This document shows positions 23,231 to 35,359 of a stretch of 64,000 bases of DNA, piece after piece. The DNA comes from Rhodotorula mucilaginosa. Lineage: Eukaryota; Basidiomycota; Microbotryomycetes; Sporidiobolales; Sporidiobolaceae. The notes beneath the pieces are model-generated. The model saw only the letters and a list, made by a program, of their open reading frames with translations, ran no database searches and was not told where the DNA came from. Within the stretch, counting starts at the first letter, position 1; the number at the start of each line of letters is the position of its first letter. The stretch spans positions 620,001 to 684,000 of the forward strand of contig CP137868.1 of NCBI GenBank assembly GCA_034406715.1. Reading direction: 5' to 3'. The position numbers and the translations under genes were made by a program.

Positions 23231-25585
23231 TTACTGAATAGTCCCAAGGCAAAAGTTTCGGTCAGCAGCATATTGGCGAAACAAGGGTCACCAAGGTCCG
23301 GAAGAAAAGGAAGGGAGAATGGGGGGCCTCGACGCACAGTGATGACGGTCGGCTCCTTGCGGCCCGTGTGCTCGACCAACTTGCTCGCGGCAAGGGCGAC
23401 CTCGATCAGAGGCTTGAGACCCTCCTGCGTGTCGCGGTCGTACTCGCTCTCGTCCTTGGAGTACTTCTCGACGTACAACCGGATCGTCGCGCCCTGGCTC
23501 CCCGTGCCCGACAGGCGGACGACGAACCGCGAACCGTCTTCGAACGTGGTGTAGAGACCTTGGTTCTTCGAGACCGACTTGTCGATCGGGTCCGTGTAGG
23601 TAAAGTTGCCGCACTCTTTGACCTTGAACGAGGTCGAGGACGAAGTGGCGGACAGGGTCGAGCCGACAAAGGACGGCGAGGCGTACGCCGTCTCGAGCTC
23701 CTTCATCACCTCCTGAGCCTTGTCCGACTCGACCTCTTCGTAGTCGTACCTGTTGAATGGTGCCGCGGCTGCGTCAGCAGCGGAAGCGCTCGGTCGAGGA
23801 ATATGAATAGGGACCGACCGCGAGAAGAAGGTCCGGCCGTATTTCTTGTAGTGGTCCTGGAGGACGCCGTTGATGCCCTTGATGCCCTTCTTCTCGGCAG
23901 CCGCGAGAATGTTGAGCCAGGCTAGAATTTGCGAATGTTCAAAGTCAGGATCGGTCCCCGTTCGGAGCCAGGCGAAAACAAGACGCGGAAACGCACCGAC
24001 AACGGCCCAGAGACCGTCCTTCTCGCGAACGTGGTCGGAACCGGTACCGAACGATTCCTCGCCGCAGATCGAGAGACGGCCAGCGTCCATCAGGTTGCCG
24101 AAAAACTTCCACCCTACAGGAGGAAAACAGGTTACACGCGTCAGCGTTCAGTCGGCAGGTCAACTGACCTGAACGAGACGCGAGCGACTCGCGGAGACTT
24201 ACCGGTCGGGACCTCGAAGCACTCGACACCCTTGGCCTTGGCGACTCGGTCGAGCGCCGTCGAGGTCGGCATACTGCGCGCGAGGCCCTTGACGCCACCC
24301 TTCTTGAAGTACGGGATGCAGTCGGCCCAGTCGGCAATGATGGCGACCGAGTCAGAGGGCGTGACGAACGCGCCGGCGCTGTAAATCATGTTGCGGTCGC
24401 CGTCGCCGTCCGAAGCGGCGCCGAACGTGATCTTGCCCTTCTCGACTGCGTCGACGAGCTCGTGCGCATAGGTCAAGTTCGGGTCCGGGTGGCCGCCGTT
24501 AAAGTCGGGCGACGGGACGCAGTTCTGCACCGACGACTCGGGGAGGCCGAGCTCCTCGACAAAGATGCTGCGGGCGTACGGGCCCGTGACGCCGTGCATG
24601 CCGTCGAACAGCACCGAGACGTCGTCCGAGTGGACGTACGACTTGATGGCGTCAAAGTCAAAGATCTCCTTGAGGTAGGCGACGTACGGCTTGACCGCGT
24701 CGATGACCTCGATCTCGATCGGGCCCAGCTTGCTCTCGCCGAGCTTCGAGAGGTCCACCTGGTGAGAGAGGAGGAGGCGATGGCTCAGTCTAGCGATTCT
24801 TGCTGCAGCCAGAGCGATTGACCAACCTTGGGGAGCTCGACGAGCTTGTACTCCTTGATCGTCTTGGAGCTCTCAAAGATGGCCTCGGTGACAGCTTCCG
24901 GAGCGGGACCGCCGTTGTCCATGTTGTACTTGATACCAAAGTCGGCGTTGGGTCCGCCCGGGTTGTGGCTGGCGGTCAGGAGGATGCCGCCGGTCGCCTT
25001 GCGGGCGCGGATCTCGTGCGAGACGGCCGGAGTCGAAAAGATGCCGTCGCGACCGATGATGAGCTTCTTGACGCCGTTGCCGGCAGCGATCTGGACAATG
25101 ATATTGATGACCTCGGGCGAGTAGTAGCGACCGTCACCGCCGACGACGAGGGTGGTGCCGTCGGGACCGCCGGGGATGGCGGACAAGATCGATTGGATAA
25201 AGTTCTCGGTGTAGTGCTCCTGCTTGAAGACGGGGACACTGCGCGCATCAGAGCTGATCAGTTTGCGGTTGCTCGAGTATGGCAGTCAAAGAAACCGCCA
25301 ACACGCACCGTTTGCGGAGACCAGAAGTGCCAGGACTGGCAGCAGCAGCAGCAGCGTCAAGGAGACAGCGATAGTCAGCAGAAGCGTCTCAAAGGCGGAG
25401 AATGAGCTCATGGCATGCTGGTCATGTCTGCCGACGTTCGCCTCCAGCACAGCGAGCTGCGCAAGGAGTGAGACGAAGCGTATGACGAGACGGGGTTTTG
25501 GTGGGGCGAACCGGATCGAGGCGTGGACGTACCGCTGGTCCTGGTACGGCTTGGTAGCCACGCTCTTGACAGAGTATTCAGACAT
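23231..25585 (-). CDS. PGM2: Phosphoglucomutase
   Basis: This enzyme interconverts glucose-1-phosphate and glucose-6-phosphate in the cytosol. The start ATG at 25585 gives [18 protein letters not shown] very short second exon encodes RPGTSGLRK, a hallmark of the family, before [18 protein letters not shown]. The active-site phosphoserine loop is TASHNPGG, the Mg-binding loop is DGDGDRNM, the sugar-binding loop is [17 protein letters not shown], and the phosphate-binding loop is [13 protein letters not shown]. The protein ends EPTVIT. The last intron starts with GTGCGT directly after the ACT codon, and the stop TAA (23233-23231) is the first codon after it. Without splicing the frame would run to 23206 with an atypical tail. 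The PGM1/PGM2 distinction cannot be made from sequence alone. Confidence 0.93.
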
Positions 25586-25776
25586 GCTCGCTCTATGTGC
25601 TCGTACTCGCGACTCGTCGCAAAGTCCAGTGGAGAGGAGGTGAAGGCGAGGTGAAGAAACGTCAACGCAACTTCGAGTGGGCGCGCGCAACGTTGATCGA
25701 AGACGAAAACTTTTCTCTCTATGGCCGTGCGACAGAGCGTTTGCATTGCGAGGGTGTATTATTGTGTACAGTGAAT

Positions 25777-28700
25777 CTAGTATGGCTCGCCGACTGTCTC
25801 GAGGTGATGCGCCGGACCGCTCCGGCTGCCCGAATCCTCACGGTCTCCTCTCGCGGCACCGCTCACACCGTGGCGCCTTCGACTCGTGCTCCGCCCAGCA
25901 CGTTGACTCGGACCGGATAAAGAAGCGGAAGCGAGAGCGAGGTCGTCCCCTTCGCCGTCGTCGCGCATGAGGTCCTCGTCCTGCTCCGCCGGGGTCGACT
26001 GGCCTGCAAGACCGCTGTTGTTGTCGTCCATCATGCCGCTCGCAGACGTGCTCGTTGTCGTGCCCGTGCTCGTCCGGCTCACGCTCCTCCGACCGCTAGA
26101 ACTGCCCGCTTCGTCCCAGCGCCGACGACGCTCACTCCGCCCGCGCTCTTTCCGTTCCTGCTCGGCGAGCTCGCTGCCACCACCCGCGCCATACTGGTGC
26201 GCGTAAGCCGACGACCGCGAAGTCGACCGAGTCGACAGCCGCGTACGCGACCGAGACGCCGACTTTGGTAGAGGCTGTGCGCTCCGGCCGCGCTCCTCTC
26301 CTCCGACCACGAGATTGCTCCGACCGATGATGGGCGATGAGCCCCCGTCGGCGGTGTGGTGACCCGACGCACCGGCAGAGGGCGCAGGAGGCGGACCGTG
26401 GCTGTACGAGTGCGAAGACGAGCGAGTCGAAGGGCGCCCACGGGAGAGGGTGCGGTCCGAGTTGGGCGAAGTCGGCGACGGCGACGGCCCGAGCGACAGG
26501 TTGCTGCTGGTAGACCGACCCGGGGATCCTCGACCTGATCCTCCTCCTGCGGACGATTGTTGCTGGACATCCAAGAAGAGGCCGAGACTCTGGGCGGCAG
26601 TGCGAGTCCTCGAAGAGCGCCGCAGAACCGCCGGCACGGGCTCGACTTGCACCGCGACAGTAGCAGCAGCAGTAGTCGTCGCTGTCGTCGGCGTCCGACC
26701 AGCGCGAGCATCACTGTCTCGCTGCCGAGCGAGGCGGATCCATCGACTCTCGCACACTTGTCGGATCGTCCACCGGCGGTCGACGTCCTTCTCGAGGCAG
26801 CCTTTGAGGACTTCGAGCACCATCTCGCGCTCGACGCGGTCGTCCTCGTTCCTCGCGCGGGTCGAGTCGAGTTCTTCAGGCACCTCCCACTCGCCCTTGA
26901 CGAGTTGGACCCGGAGGCGGAGTTCCCAATCGTCCCAGATGGGCAACCGACCTGCCACGAGCGCATACAAGATGCAGCCGAGCGCCCAGATGTCGCCCGA
27001 AGGGTGCACGATGGGGACCGAGGAGCGCAACGCTTCCGGCGACGAGTACGGCAAAGACCCGACGGGGTGCAGGAGCGCCGACAGAGGCGAGACCGCCTGC
27101 GCTTGCATCGTCGCCGCTGTGGGCGAGGGTCGGTGGACCTGCTGCGCCGGCAGAGTCGACGCGTGCGCGGGAGGGCGAGGCAAGATGGCAGAGTGGGACA
27201 AGCCTGAGGGTCCCCCTCCTCCGGGACCGACCGAACTCGCGAGCCCATGTGGCTGGTTCCCATCTGGACGGTGGAGAGACCCTGCCCTGGCGAGGGCTGC
27301 GAGCGGTTGAACGCCCTGCACGCCCGACTGCTGCTGCTGCGGCGGCGGCGCCGCCGAATGTGGCAGGATTTCGGCGAGGCCAAAGTCGGCGAGTTTCCAC
27401 ACTCGTTTCCGACGGTGGCGTCCTCCTCCTCCTCCTCCTCCCGGGCCAGTACGAGCCGTCGCCGCGTCACGGCTCTTGGACGTGTAACGATTCTCGTGCT
27501 GCTGATCGTGATCGTGTCGCATACGAGACCGACTCCGCCCGCGCGTCATCATCCCCTCATTCTCATTCTCAGCCTCCTCCTGCGCCTCTTCTGCTGCCCG
27601 CGCGAGCTCTTCATCCGTCGCGACGCTCCAACACCCGACGACGTTCTCCAGTTTGAGATCGCGGTGGACGACTCGGGCTTCTTCGTGCATCCACCTGAGT
27701 CCGTCGACGATCTGGAGAAAGATCTCGCCGGCGCGGCGGAGCGACAAGCCCTTCTTCTGCGACGTCGCGGCGGCGGTAGCCGATGATGGCGGTGAGAGCG
27801 ACCCTGCGAAGGGGATCGAAGCTCGCGGACGTGGCTTCGTCGTCGTCACCCGTCCAGTACGACCACGAGAAGCTGACCTGCCCGGTCCGCGAGAAGCGGG
27901 AGGCGACGCCGACCTCGAAGGCGAAACCGACCTCGACCTCGAATCCCTACCCGACCTCGAACAAGACCTCGACGTCGAGCCCGAACCGCCGCGACTGGCA
28001 TTGCTCGGATCGTTCAAGTACTCGAGCAAAGTGCCCCCCTCCGCGAGCGGCATGAAGATGTAGTCGAACTCGTCCGAGCGGTGCGTCCCGAGCAATGCGA
28101 CGACGTAAGGGTGCCCGCCCTTGCCGGTGAATCCAGTCGGACGGGGCATCGCGATCCCAGTGTGAGGGATCGGGGCCAGGTTCGTCAGTTGACGCCAGAG
28201 AGCAATCTCGCGCTGCAGCAACAGGTCGAGCAAGTCTTCCGGCTCGGCTGTGTCGAGGTCGATCGTGGTTGTCGGCGCTTCGTTCGAACCGTCTCGCCTC
28301 GACAGGTTGCGGCCGCCGCCACCACCACCACCACCTTCGTCCGCCGTCATGCTACTACTGCTACTCCCTTTCGAGGAGGAGGAGGCATTGACGGGCCTAT
28401 CCACCGGCCCGACCGTACTGGCCCTCGCGCGATTAAAGAACCCTCCCGGATCCCGTTCAGGAGCGCTAGTCCCCAGCATCATCGAATTCGACTCCTCGTC
28501 CTGTCCATCTGGGGTCGGAAGTGGACTCTGCTCGACGGCTGCGAGGCTGATACCGCGACTGAGCGTGCCGGGTCGGAGGTTGTTGAGATTGTTACCGTGG
28601 CGACCACCCCCGTAGCCGAGGTTGGAGTGCCCGGCGGAGGGGGAGGGGGCGTTCCGACGTGCCGGAGAAGAAGAAGACGAGGCATCGCCACCGACGGTCG

Positions 28701-29953
28701 TTCTCGATTCCGAAGCCGAAGAAGAAGAAGAAGAGGAGGAGGAGGAGGAGGTCGTGGTGATGGTGGAAGAGGAAGGAGCAAACTGCGAAGGGTGATGTCG
28801 GAGGAGTTTCCCAGACGACCCGAACGGGGATTGCGATTGCGAGAGCGAGAAGGATCGCTGGACGTGCGTTGCTCCCGCGAGGAGCGAAGACGACGACGAC
28901 GACGACGACGACGACGGTCCTCCTCCAGGATGGTTTTGTCGCAGTGAAGCGGAACGCTGCACCGTCGTCCCGTCGGTTCCTCCTCCTCCTCCTCCTCGGA
29001 CGGGACCGCCGACGCCGACGCCGCTGTTGGTCCGGATGCCCATCGCTTCAGAGAAGGGAAGTGCATGACCTTGATGACGCGGAATGATCTTGACCGCGAC
29101 TCTGATCACCTCGTCCTCCTCCACCTCGCTGCTGCTCGTCGTGACCGTGACGGCCGCGTCCTCGTCGTCGTCATGGTCGTCCTCCATTGCGACCGCCGTT
29201 GCGTCGTCGCCGCTGTGTGAACGCTTGCTGCCGCGATTCTGCTGCTGCGGCTGTTGACGATGACGACGACGACCACGACGTCGAATCTTTCTCCTCGTCG
29301 CTTCGCGCACGAGACCCATCCCACCTCGCCCAAGTTCCTTCCCGAGCACGTATTCGTACTCGTACTCGTACTCGTACTCGTTCTCGTTCTGATTCCCCTT
29401 TGGGCTAGCGGGTACGACAATCTTGTAGCCGCTTTGGTCTCCCCGAGGAGGGAGGAAGACGCTCCCGAACGCGGGCATGTTGCCGGTGCGCCGGCCCAGT
29501 GCCCCCGATCCTTGCTGAGCTGGAGGGGGCGGAGAAGGAGACCGGTTCCCGACTGAGGAAGGGGGTGAAAAGGCCGAGAGGAACGACGCGGCCGGGGAGG
29601 CGTGCGCCATCCCTGGAGAGGGGGCGACGGCCGCTGCTGCTGCGAGGGAGGGGGACTTTTTGTTCAGGGATCCGGCGCGCGAGAGCGAAGCGCCCCCCGA
29701 GATGGCGATCGGTCTGGCGTTGGCAGCGTTGGCGTTCGACGCGGAGGAGGCGGAAAAGCTCGAGGTTGAAGTCGCGCTGGCGGGACTGGCAGGGTTCGAC
29801 GAACAACTCGTCGACGCTCCGACGTTTGAAGGCGGCGGCGGGACCACCTGCGGCGGGGCGGCGGCGGAGGAAGAAGAGGAAGAACCGGCCGAGCCTATGC
29901 GGAGTCGGGCAAAGGCGTCCCGCGCGCGGAGGGACGGATGGCGTTGCACCCCC

Positions 29954-29989
<36 letters not shown>

Positions 29990-30027
29990 GTGGTGGTGGT
30001 GGTTTGGCTCGCGGTCGTCGTCGTCAT
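25777..30027 (-). CDS. Ser/Thr protein kinase with very large intradomain inserts
   Basis: A single uninterrupted frame of 1,416 codons. The N-terminal 230 residues are Ala/Ser/Thr/Pro-rich. A run of alternating Glu-Tyr (29351-29388) leads straight into the glycine loop GKELGRGGMGLVREA. Subdomain II is VIRVAVKII. Over 250 residues of Ser/Gly-rich insert separate it from the alpha-C helix (LLQREIALWRQL). The hinge reads FDYIFMPLAEGGTL, and another insert precedes the catalytic loop HRDLKLENVV. The DFG motif is KLADFGLAE, then a further insert precedes GSLPYSSPEAL and DIWALGCILYALVAGRLP. The tail after ESRWIRLAR is disordered. All key residues (K, E, HRD, DFG, P+1 loop) are present, so it should be active. 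It groups loosely with CAMK-like fungal kinases, but I cannot assign an orthologue. The lack of introns over 4.2 kb is unusual for this window. Confidence 0.82.
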
Positions 30028-30650
30028 TGCCGGACCTGTCGGTTCCTATGAACAAGCATGGGGGGGTTCAGTTTCCGTCTCTCGAGGTTGCGAGAGAGAG
30101 TGGGACTGCTGACCTCGCTGGCGGTTCTCATGCAGGCATCGCCGTCCGCGTCGTTGAGGAGTTCTGGACTGGTGACCCTCATTCGGTCGTCCTCTTGGTT
30201 CTGCCGCCGCTGTGCTGGTGGTCTGACTCTCGGCGAGAGGAGCGGCTCGACAAGGTGGGGAGGAGGTTCTCGGTGGTGGTCGTCGTCATTCGCGCTGCTG
30301 CGGCCGTGGGTGGACGGGAGGTTGATAGGAGGCGAGTTGAGACTCGACCAGATTGACCTGTTGACACACGCGGATCGCCCACGCCGCGTAAGGGGGAGAG
30401 AGTGAGTGAGTGAGTGAGCGAGGGCGAGCGGGGAAAGCGGAGCGGGCGTTGTTTGAGCGGAATGCAAGGGACGCGCCAGGGGAGAAAGAGGGACACTTAC
30501 ATGAGTCTGACTCTAGAGTGCGCTCGCTGTCTGACTCCACTCTGCAGCGGCGGGAGAGCGCGAGAGAGACAAAGTCACGCTCATCCCGGGTCCATGCAAT
30601 GAGTTGAACGGCTTGGCACGTGCGAGCGCTTTCCCAGCGAGTCGACTGGA
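30028..30650. promoter_or_regulatory. Divergent promoter, kinase/MED1
   Basis: A 623-bp interval between divergent starts. A short GAGT/GTGA microsatellite lies at about 30400-30418. Start-proximal 5' UTR sequence for both genes must be here. No factor site was assigned. Confidence 0.4.
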
Positions 30651-33536
30651 ATGCCGTCGCTGCTCGAGACGGCCTGCGCTCTCCAGCACAACCTCGTCCA
30701 GGCTCTCCCGCCGCACCCGCACCCGCACCCGCTCGCCCTCGCATCGACCAGCCCGCTCGAGTCGATCGCACACCTCCGGCAGACGGTACAGCGCAGTATA
30801 CGCCAACTCAGGGCAGGGTTGGCTCAGTTCCCCGCTGCTGCAGGCGGTGCAGACCGCTACTTGACCCAACTCAAGGACGCAGCCGCTTCGGAAGCACAAC
30901 TCGTCGCACTCTGGGGCCGAGACTTGAAGCCACGTCAAAAGAGGACGACAGCTCGCCATCAAGACGACGAGAGAGACCGCTACAGGGTCCCGACTCCCTG
31001 CCGCAGCAGCACAGGCAGAGAGATCACGACCCTCCAGGTGCTCGAACAGATCGCCTCCGACTTGAACCTCGTCACTTTTCGCGATCACGACGACCAAGAT
31101 GACGACGACGACGCCACTACGCCAGTCACGCTCAGTCTCGGAGGCAAACTCATGGTCGTAGACGTGACCGCCTCGTCCGCCCGGAGCCATCACATCCAAC
31201 GCGTCAAGGTCGCCTATGTCGTCAAAGGTCTCGACAAACTATCAACCCTCGCTGCCACCAAACTCGAACACCTCTTTGCCATCTCGGACAACGACGACAA
31301 CGACGACGACGACGAAGAGTGGGAGGAGGAGGAGGAGCGAGAACAGGCGAAGTGGAAGGGCATTAGGAGGATCTTGAGCGAGTTGAAGGACCTCGACGAG
31401 ATGGCCGACAGGACGGGCAGGGACGCGTTCCAAGAGCTCGAACAACTCGATGCGACACTCGAAACGGTCTTCTCCCGCACCAACAAGAAGGAGGAGCAGA
31501 AGGAGGACAACGTTTCCGAACCGGAACCTGCCGGGTGAGCACTGCCCGACGGGGCTAACTACTTTCTCTCGTGATCTCCGACTCTTCTTTGTGCCGACAG
31601 CTGATGCGACCCCCCACACGCCCCACCGTTCGCCTCGCACAGCGCTTCCGCCACCTCGATGATCCCCGCAAAGGACCGACTCTTGTTGCAGCCTCGAGAC
31701 TCGCTCTACCCCATCGTCATCTATCACGGGACCCCGTTCGCTCAACTCGGTCGCCATTGGGCTCGTCTCGTCTCCTCCTCCTCCTCCTCCCTGTCTCGCT
31801 TCGAGATCATGAAAGCGCTTCTCGGAGAAGGTGGTGGCGGCGACCCTCCTGCTGTTGGATCACGACGACGGTCAGCAGGAGGTAACAACAACAACAACAT
31901 CTACGCCGTCCAGCTCGAATTGGGACCACCTCCTCTCCCCGCTGTACCGGCGGAACCGGAATTGCAGCAATCACTACCAACACCGACGACGACGACGACG
32001 GCCGCCAAGGAGGAGGAGGACGACCGCCGGCCCGGATCGTTGTTCCTCGCGCGGTTGATACCCAATGGGGTGCCGATCCTTCCCGAGACGGGACGTGCGG
32101 TGCTTAAAGCAGCGCTTGGGTTCGGAACGTCTGGATCTGAATCTGGATCCGGGAACGGTGGGGGTGTCGGTGCGGCTGTCGGGAGCCGAGCAGCGACAGG
32201 AGGAGGAGGAGGAGGAGAAGGAAATTTGCAGGACGATGGCACGAGGGCGCGACCTCTCGACGTGGACGACGACGATGCGGCGAAGGAGGAAGAGGGGGCA
32301 GATGGTGGCCAGAGGAGCAGGAGGAGGAGGAAGAGGACGGCACTGGCGTGGATGCGGGCGGTGACGCTCCTTCGAGGCGGTGGCGGTCAGGCTGTGAACG
32401 ACGATGCGCAAGGCGTCACTTATGAGCAGGCGAGTTCTTTTCTTTCCCCTCTCTGTATCTTTCGGAGAGGTCTTGTTCTGTTGCTGTGGAGCAAGAAGAG
32501 GGCTGTTCAAACTAACACACAAAACGCGCGGTTTTATCCACCCCCACCCCACCCCCTCGCAGGCACTCCCTCCTTCTACCACAACTATTAGTCGACCTCT
32601 CCTGCTCCGCTACCAATTACCCACCACCTCCTCGCCGTCCTCATCCGCAGATAACACCGCCGCTTCAACCGGGTGCTACGAAGCCTCCTATCTCGCCTTT
32701 AGGTCCGTCCCGCACCTCGTCGCGGCGCTCGAGATCCTGGCTCGCCAGACTCGGTTGAACGAGCTGCTGCGGAGTGTCGTCGATGAGAGATATGGCTGCA
32801 GCGTCGTCGTCGTCGCTGCGGTGCCTTCTCCTTGCGCTCACGGTCACGGTGACGGTCATGGTCAAGGTGGAGGTGAGAGGAACCGCGTCAAGACGATGAT
32901 GTCGCTCGACGACCTGTTTACGCGTAAGTTCTCCCTCTCAACCTGGGCGGAAGACCGAGATCCCCTCACGCAAGAAGCTGACGAACCCCACATCATTGTC
33001 GTTGCGGCGGGATGGACGGTGATGTGTACCCAGCCCCATCCGCGGATACGCCCCTGGTCGTTCCCATCTCGGTCGGTACCGGCGCCGGTACCGCGAGCTC
33101 ATCGTCGTCGTCACTCGCATCGACATCGGCATCTCCTCCTCCTCCTACTCCGGCTCCTCCGACATTGTTATCCCTCTCTTTTCCCTTCCCGGCACTCGAA
33201 GCTGCTCCGACCGATCTCCTCGGCCTGCCGCTCTCGCTCCATTTCTCCCTCCCGCCGCTGGTGGACAGCAGCACGCTTCCCTCGGCCTCTTCTTCCTCTT
33301 CAAGGTCCGCTGCCGCCATCGCCGAGGATGAGGAAGAGGAGCTCATCATCACGACAAAGCTTGTCGCGCCAGATGAGGTCGTCCGTTCTTTGTTGGGAGG
33401 GGAAGAGGCGCGGCGGGAATTGGAAGCGAGAGTGGGGAGGGTGGTGCGTGAGACGGGGGTGGTCGGGTTGGCGGTGGAGGAGGTGATTAGGACTTTGAGT
33501 CGGGCAGTTACCGCAATGGTGGGCCAGCCCGAATGA
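30651..33536 (+). CDS. MED1: Mediator complex subunit 1-like protein
   Basis: MED1 is a middle-module Mediator subunit that contacts activators. The N-terminal 290 residues fit the fungal Med1 fold: a helical start (LLETACALQHNLVQAL), then LQVLEQIASDLNLVTF, the strand-rich block LSLGGKLMVVDVTAS, IQRVKVAYVVKG, and the helical pair LSELKDLDEMADRTGRD followed by FQELEQLDATLETVFS. An intron after about 31535 leads to the downstream frame LLLQPRDSLYPIVIYHG. Later exons include YEASYLAFRSVPHLVAALEILARQ (VPHLVAALEILARQ is the characteristic Med1 helix) and a C-terminal helix ending TAMVGQPE. Large low-complexity inserts (poly-Asp/Glu, Gly-rich, Ser-rich) separate the conserved blocks. Introns lie near 31536-31605, 32428-32570 and 32924-33010. 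Assignment is by pattern only. Confidence 0.6.
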
Positions 33537-33866
33537 AGCGAAGCGAAGCGAAAGCGAGGAGGTTCCGAGGAGGAAGATGAGGGAGAAAAACATTGACTGC
33601 AATTTCCTTTCAACTCCTGAGCTAGAGAGATGATGCAGCCCGCGGGTCGGCATGCAGTTTAGCCTTGCCTGTGAGAGAGCGAGAGAGCGAGATTCGAGAC
33701 AGAGAAAAGGAGCTTTGGTTGTTTCGACTCGATTCAATTCGATTCACGAAAGGCGACAACAGAGAGGCAGGCAAGCGATGGGATACAGAAGGAGTAGACG
33801 AGTAGATGATGAAGAGGGAGAGGTGTGAATGGCTCGGAGAGGTGAATTTGCCCGGGTGGGCTGGCC
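33537..33866. other. Convergent intergenic region, MED1/DUF202
   Basis: A short AGCGA repeat lies directly at the MED1 stop (33535-33551). GA-rich and TC-rich stretches follow. No gene is seen. Confidence 0.45.
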
Positions 33867-35062
33867 CTAACTGGTGGCGAGGACGGCGGCAAAAGTGGCG
33901 ACGATGAGCGCGCCTGCACCCGCGGGGAAGCAACGATGAGTCACTGTACGCGGCACACATGAGAGGGAAAAGGCAAGTCGCGGATTTTACCTATGCAAAA
34001 GGTGGAAAAGCCGTAGGTCTTTTGGGACGGCGGGAACATGCTCGGTTCGCTGACAAAGGCGGCTTGGACGTGGAAGAAGCGGTAGGTACCTGCAAACACA
34101 TGACTTGTTTCGCATCAGTGCTCGGGCGGCGAAGAAGAGTCTCGTCCGTTGATGTGGTGAATGGACGCGAGACCTACCGAGGGCGAGGAAGAGGAGAGCG
34201 AGCGCGAGAAAAGTGCCCCCGATGGGTTTCGCGAGGTAGCTGAACTGGGACACGTTCTGAGACACAAGGGTGGCGAGTTGCGCCTGCTGAGAAGCAAAGA
34301 CGGGCGCGAGGGCTGCTACCGGGGCATAGGACGAAGTCGCGAGCGAGTTGATCAGGAAGGAGGAGGGTGGCGATGGTGAACTGTCGACGACGGCAGAGGA
34401 AGGGGTTTGGGGCACGGTGGCTGTACCGGAGGGTAACCGGAATAATTGGGTGACGGCTGGGGAAAAGGGGGAGGGTTCGGATTAGAAGAGGAGAGCAACG
34501 CAAACGGGAGGGCGGAGGCACGCCGCCGAGTCGAGAGTCCTGGTGTTACGGAACAATGCTGCTTCGCGGTCGATGAGAGAAACTTACCGATCCCGATGCT
34601 GGCGAGGGCGAGGCTCGTCCGCAACCACGCGAGAAAAGTCCGTTCGAGCGCGAGGTGGTCGCGCGCGACGGCGCCCTTGTTCTCGAGTTCCCACACCAAC
34701 CCGCCCAACTTTTTGCGCTTGACCGGTCCGTCCCGGAATGCGGTCCCGGTTCCGGTCCCCCCTGCGGTGGTTGTGGCGGGGGGGTCGTCGTCAACTGGGT
34801 GAGATAATCTCGGGACGGCACCCGCTGCGGAGGCCGAGACTCGCCGGAGGGGAGGGTCAAAGACGGGATCGTCTTGGTCGCTGTCGTTGTCCAGGTCGTC
34901 GTCGTCGGCAGTGCGCGGAGAACGGTCCCGCCTCGTCGTCGTCGGAGAAGTTGCGACCGGTTCAGGGCCATGCGGAGGAGCAGCAGCAGTCGGCGGCTCT
35001 CGTCGTCGAGCATTTGACTGGGCAGCGGCGGCGGTCGAGGCTGAATTACCAGTCGACTCCAT
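33867..35062 (-). CDS. DUF202-domain membrane protein
   Basis: The start ATG at 35062 gives MESTGNSAS and about 120 disordered, Asp/Ser/Pro-rich residues. The DUF202 core follows: NKGAVARDHLALERTFLAWLRTSLALASIGI. In families such as YidH this ARDHLxxERTFLAWLR pattern opens the first of two or three helices. Later exons read PIGGTFLALALLFLALG (helix 2), TYRFFHVQAAFVSEP (the conserved loop with Phe and Gln) and a last helix AGALIVATFAAVLATS before a TAG at 33867. Four introns are inferred, near 33912-33990, 34090-34180, 34430-34580 and one short one. Function in fungi is not known; related domains occur in vacuolar transporter chaperone proteins. It is divergent to RRN7 with a 297-bp gap. Confidence 0.75.
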
Positions 35063-35359
35063 AGTACAGCGTTCTCCGAGATCGAGTCGAGTGACTGCGG
35101 CGGAGTCGAGTCCGGGGCAGAGGGTCCAAGAGAGAGAGAGGAGTTGTTGTTGCCGAGGTCGTTCAGCAGCCTCGTCGGATAAGCTATGATCGACCTTGTT
35201 GCTCGCTATATTACTCTCCCCGCGTGACTGTAAGGCGCACAAGAGAGAGTGAATCACCTCATCGCAACTCGACCCAATTTCGGTGCACGTGCCTCGAATT
35301 CGCAGGCAGCCCTTTGCTTCCTCTCTCTCTCGCCTTGGACTCGACAGACTGCCCGCGGG

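Noticed and set aside
29405-30055. Minus-strand Arg-rich frame and plus-strand frame at 28081-28947
   Set aside because: Both overlap the 1,416-codon kinase frame, which carries all kinase motifs.
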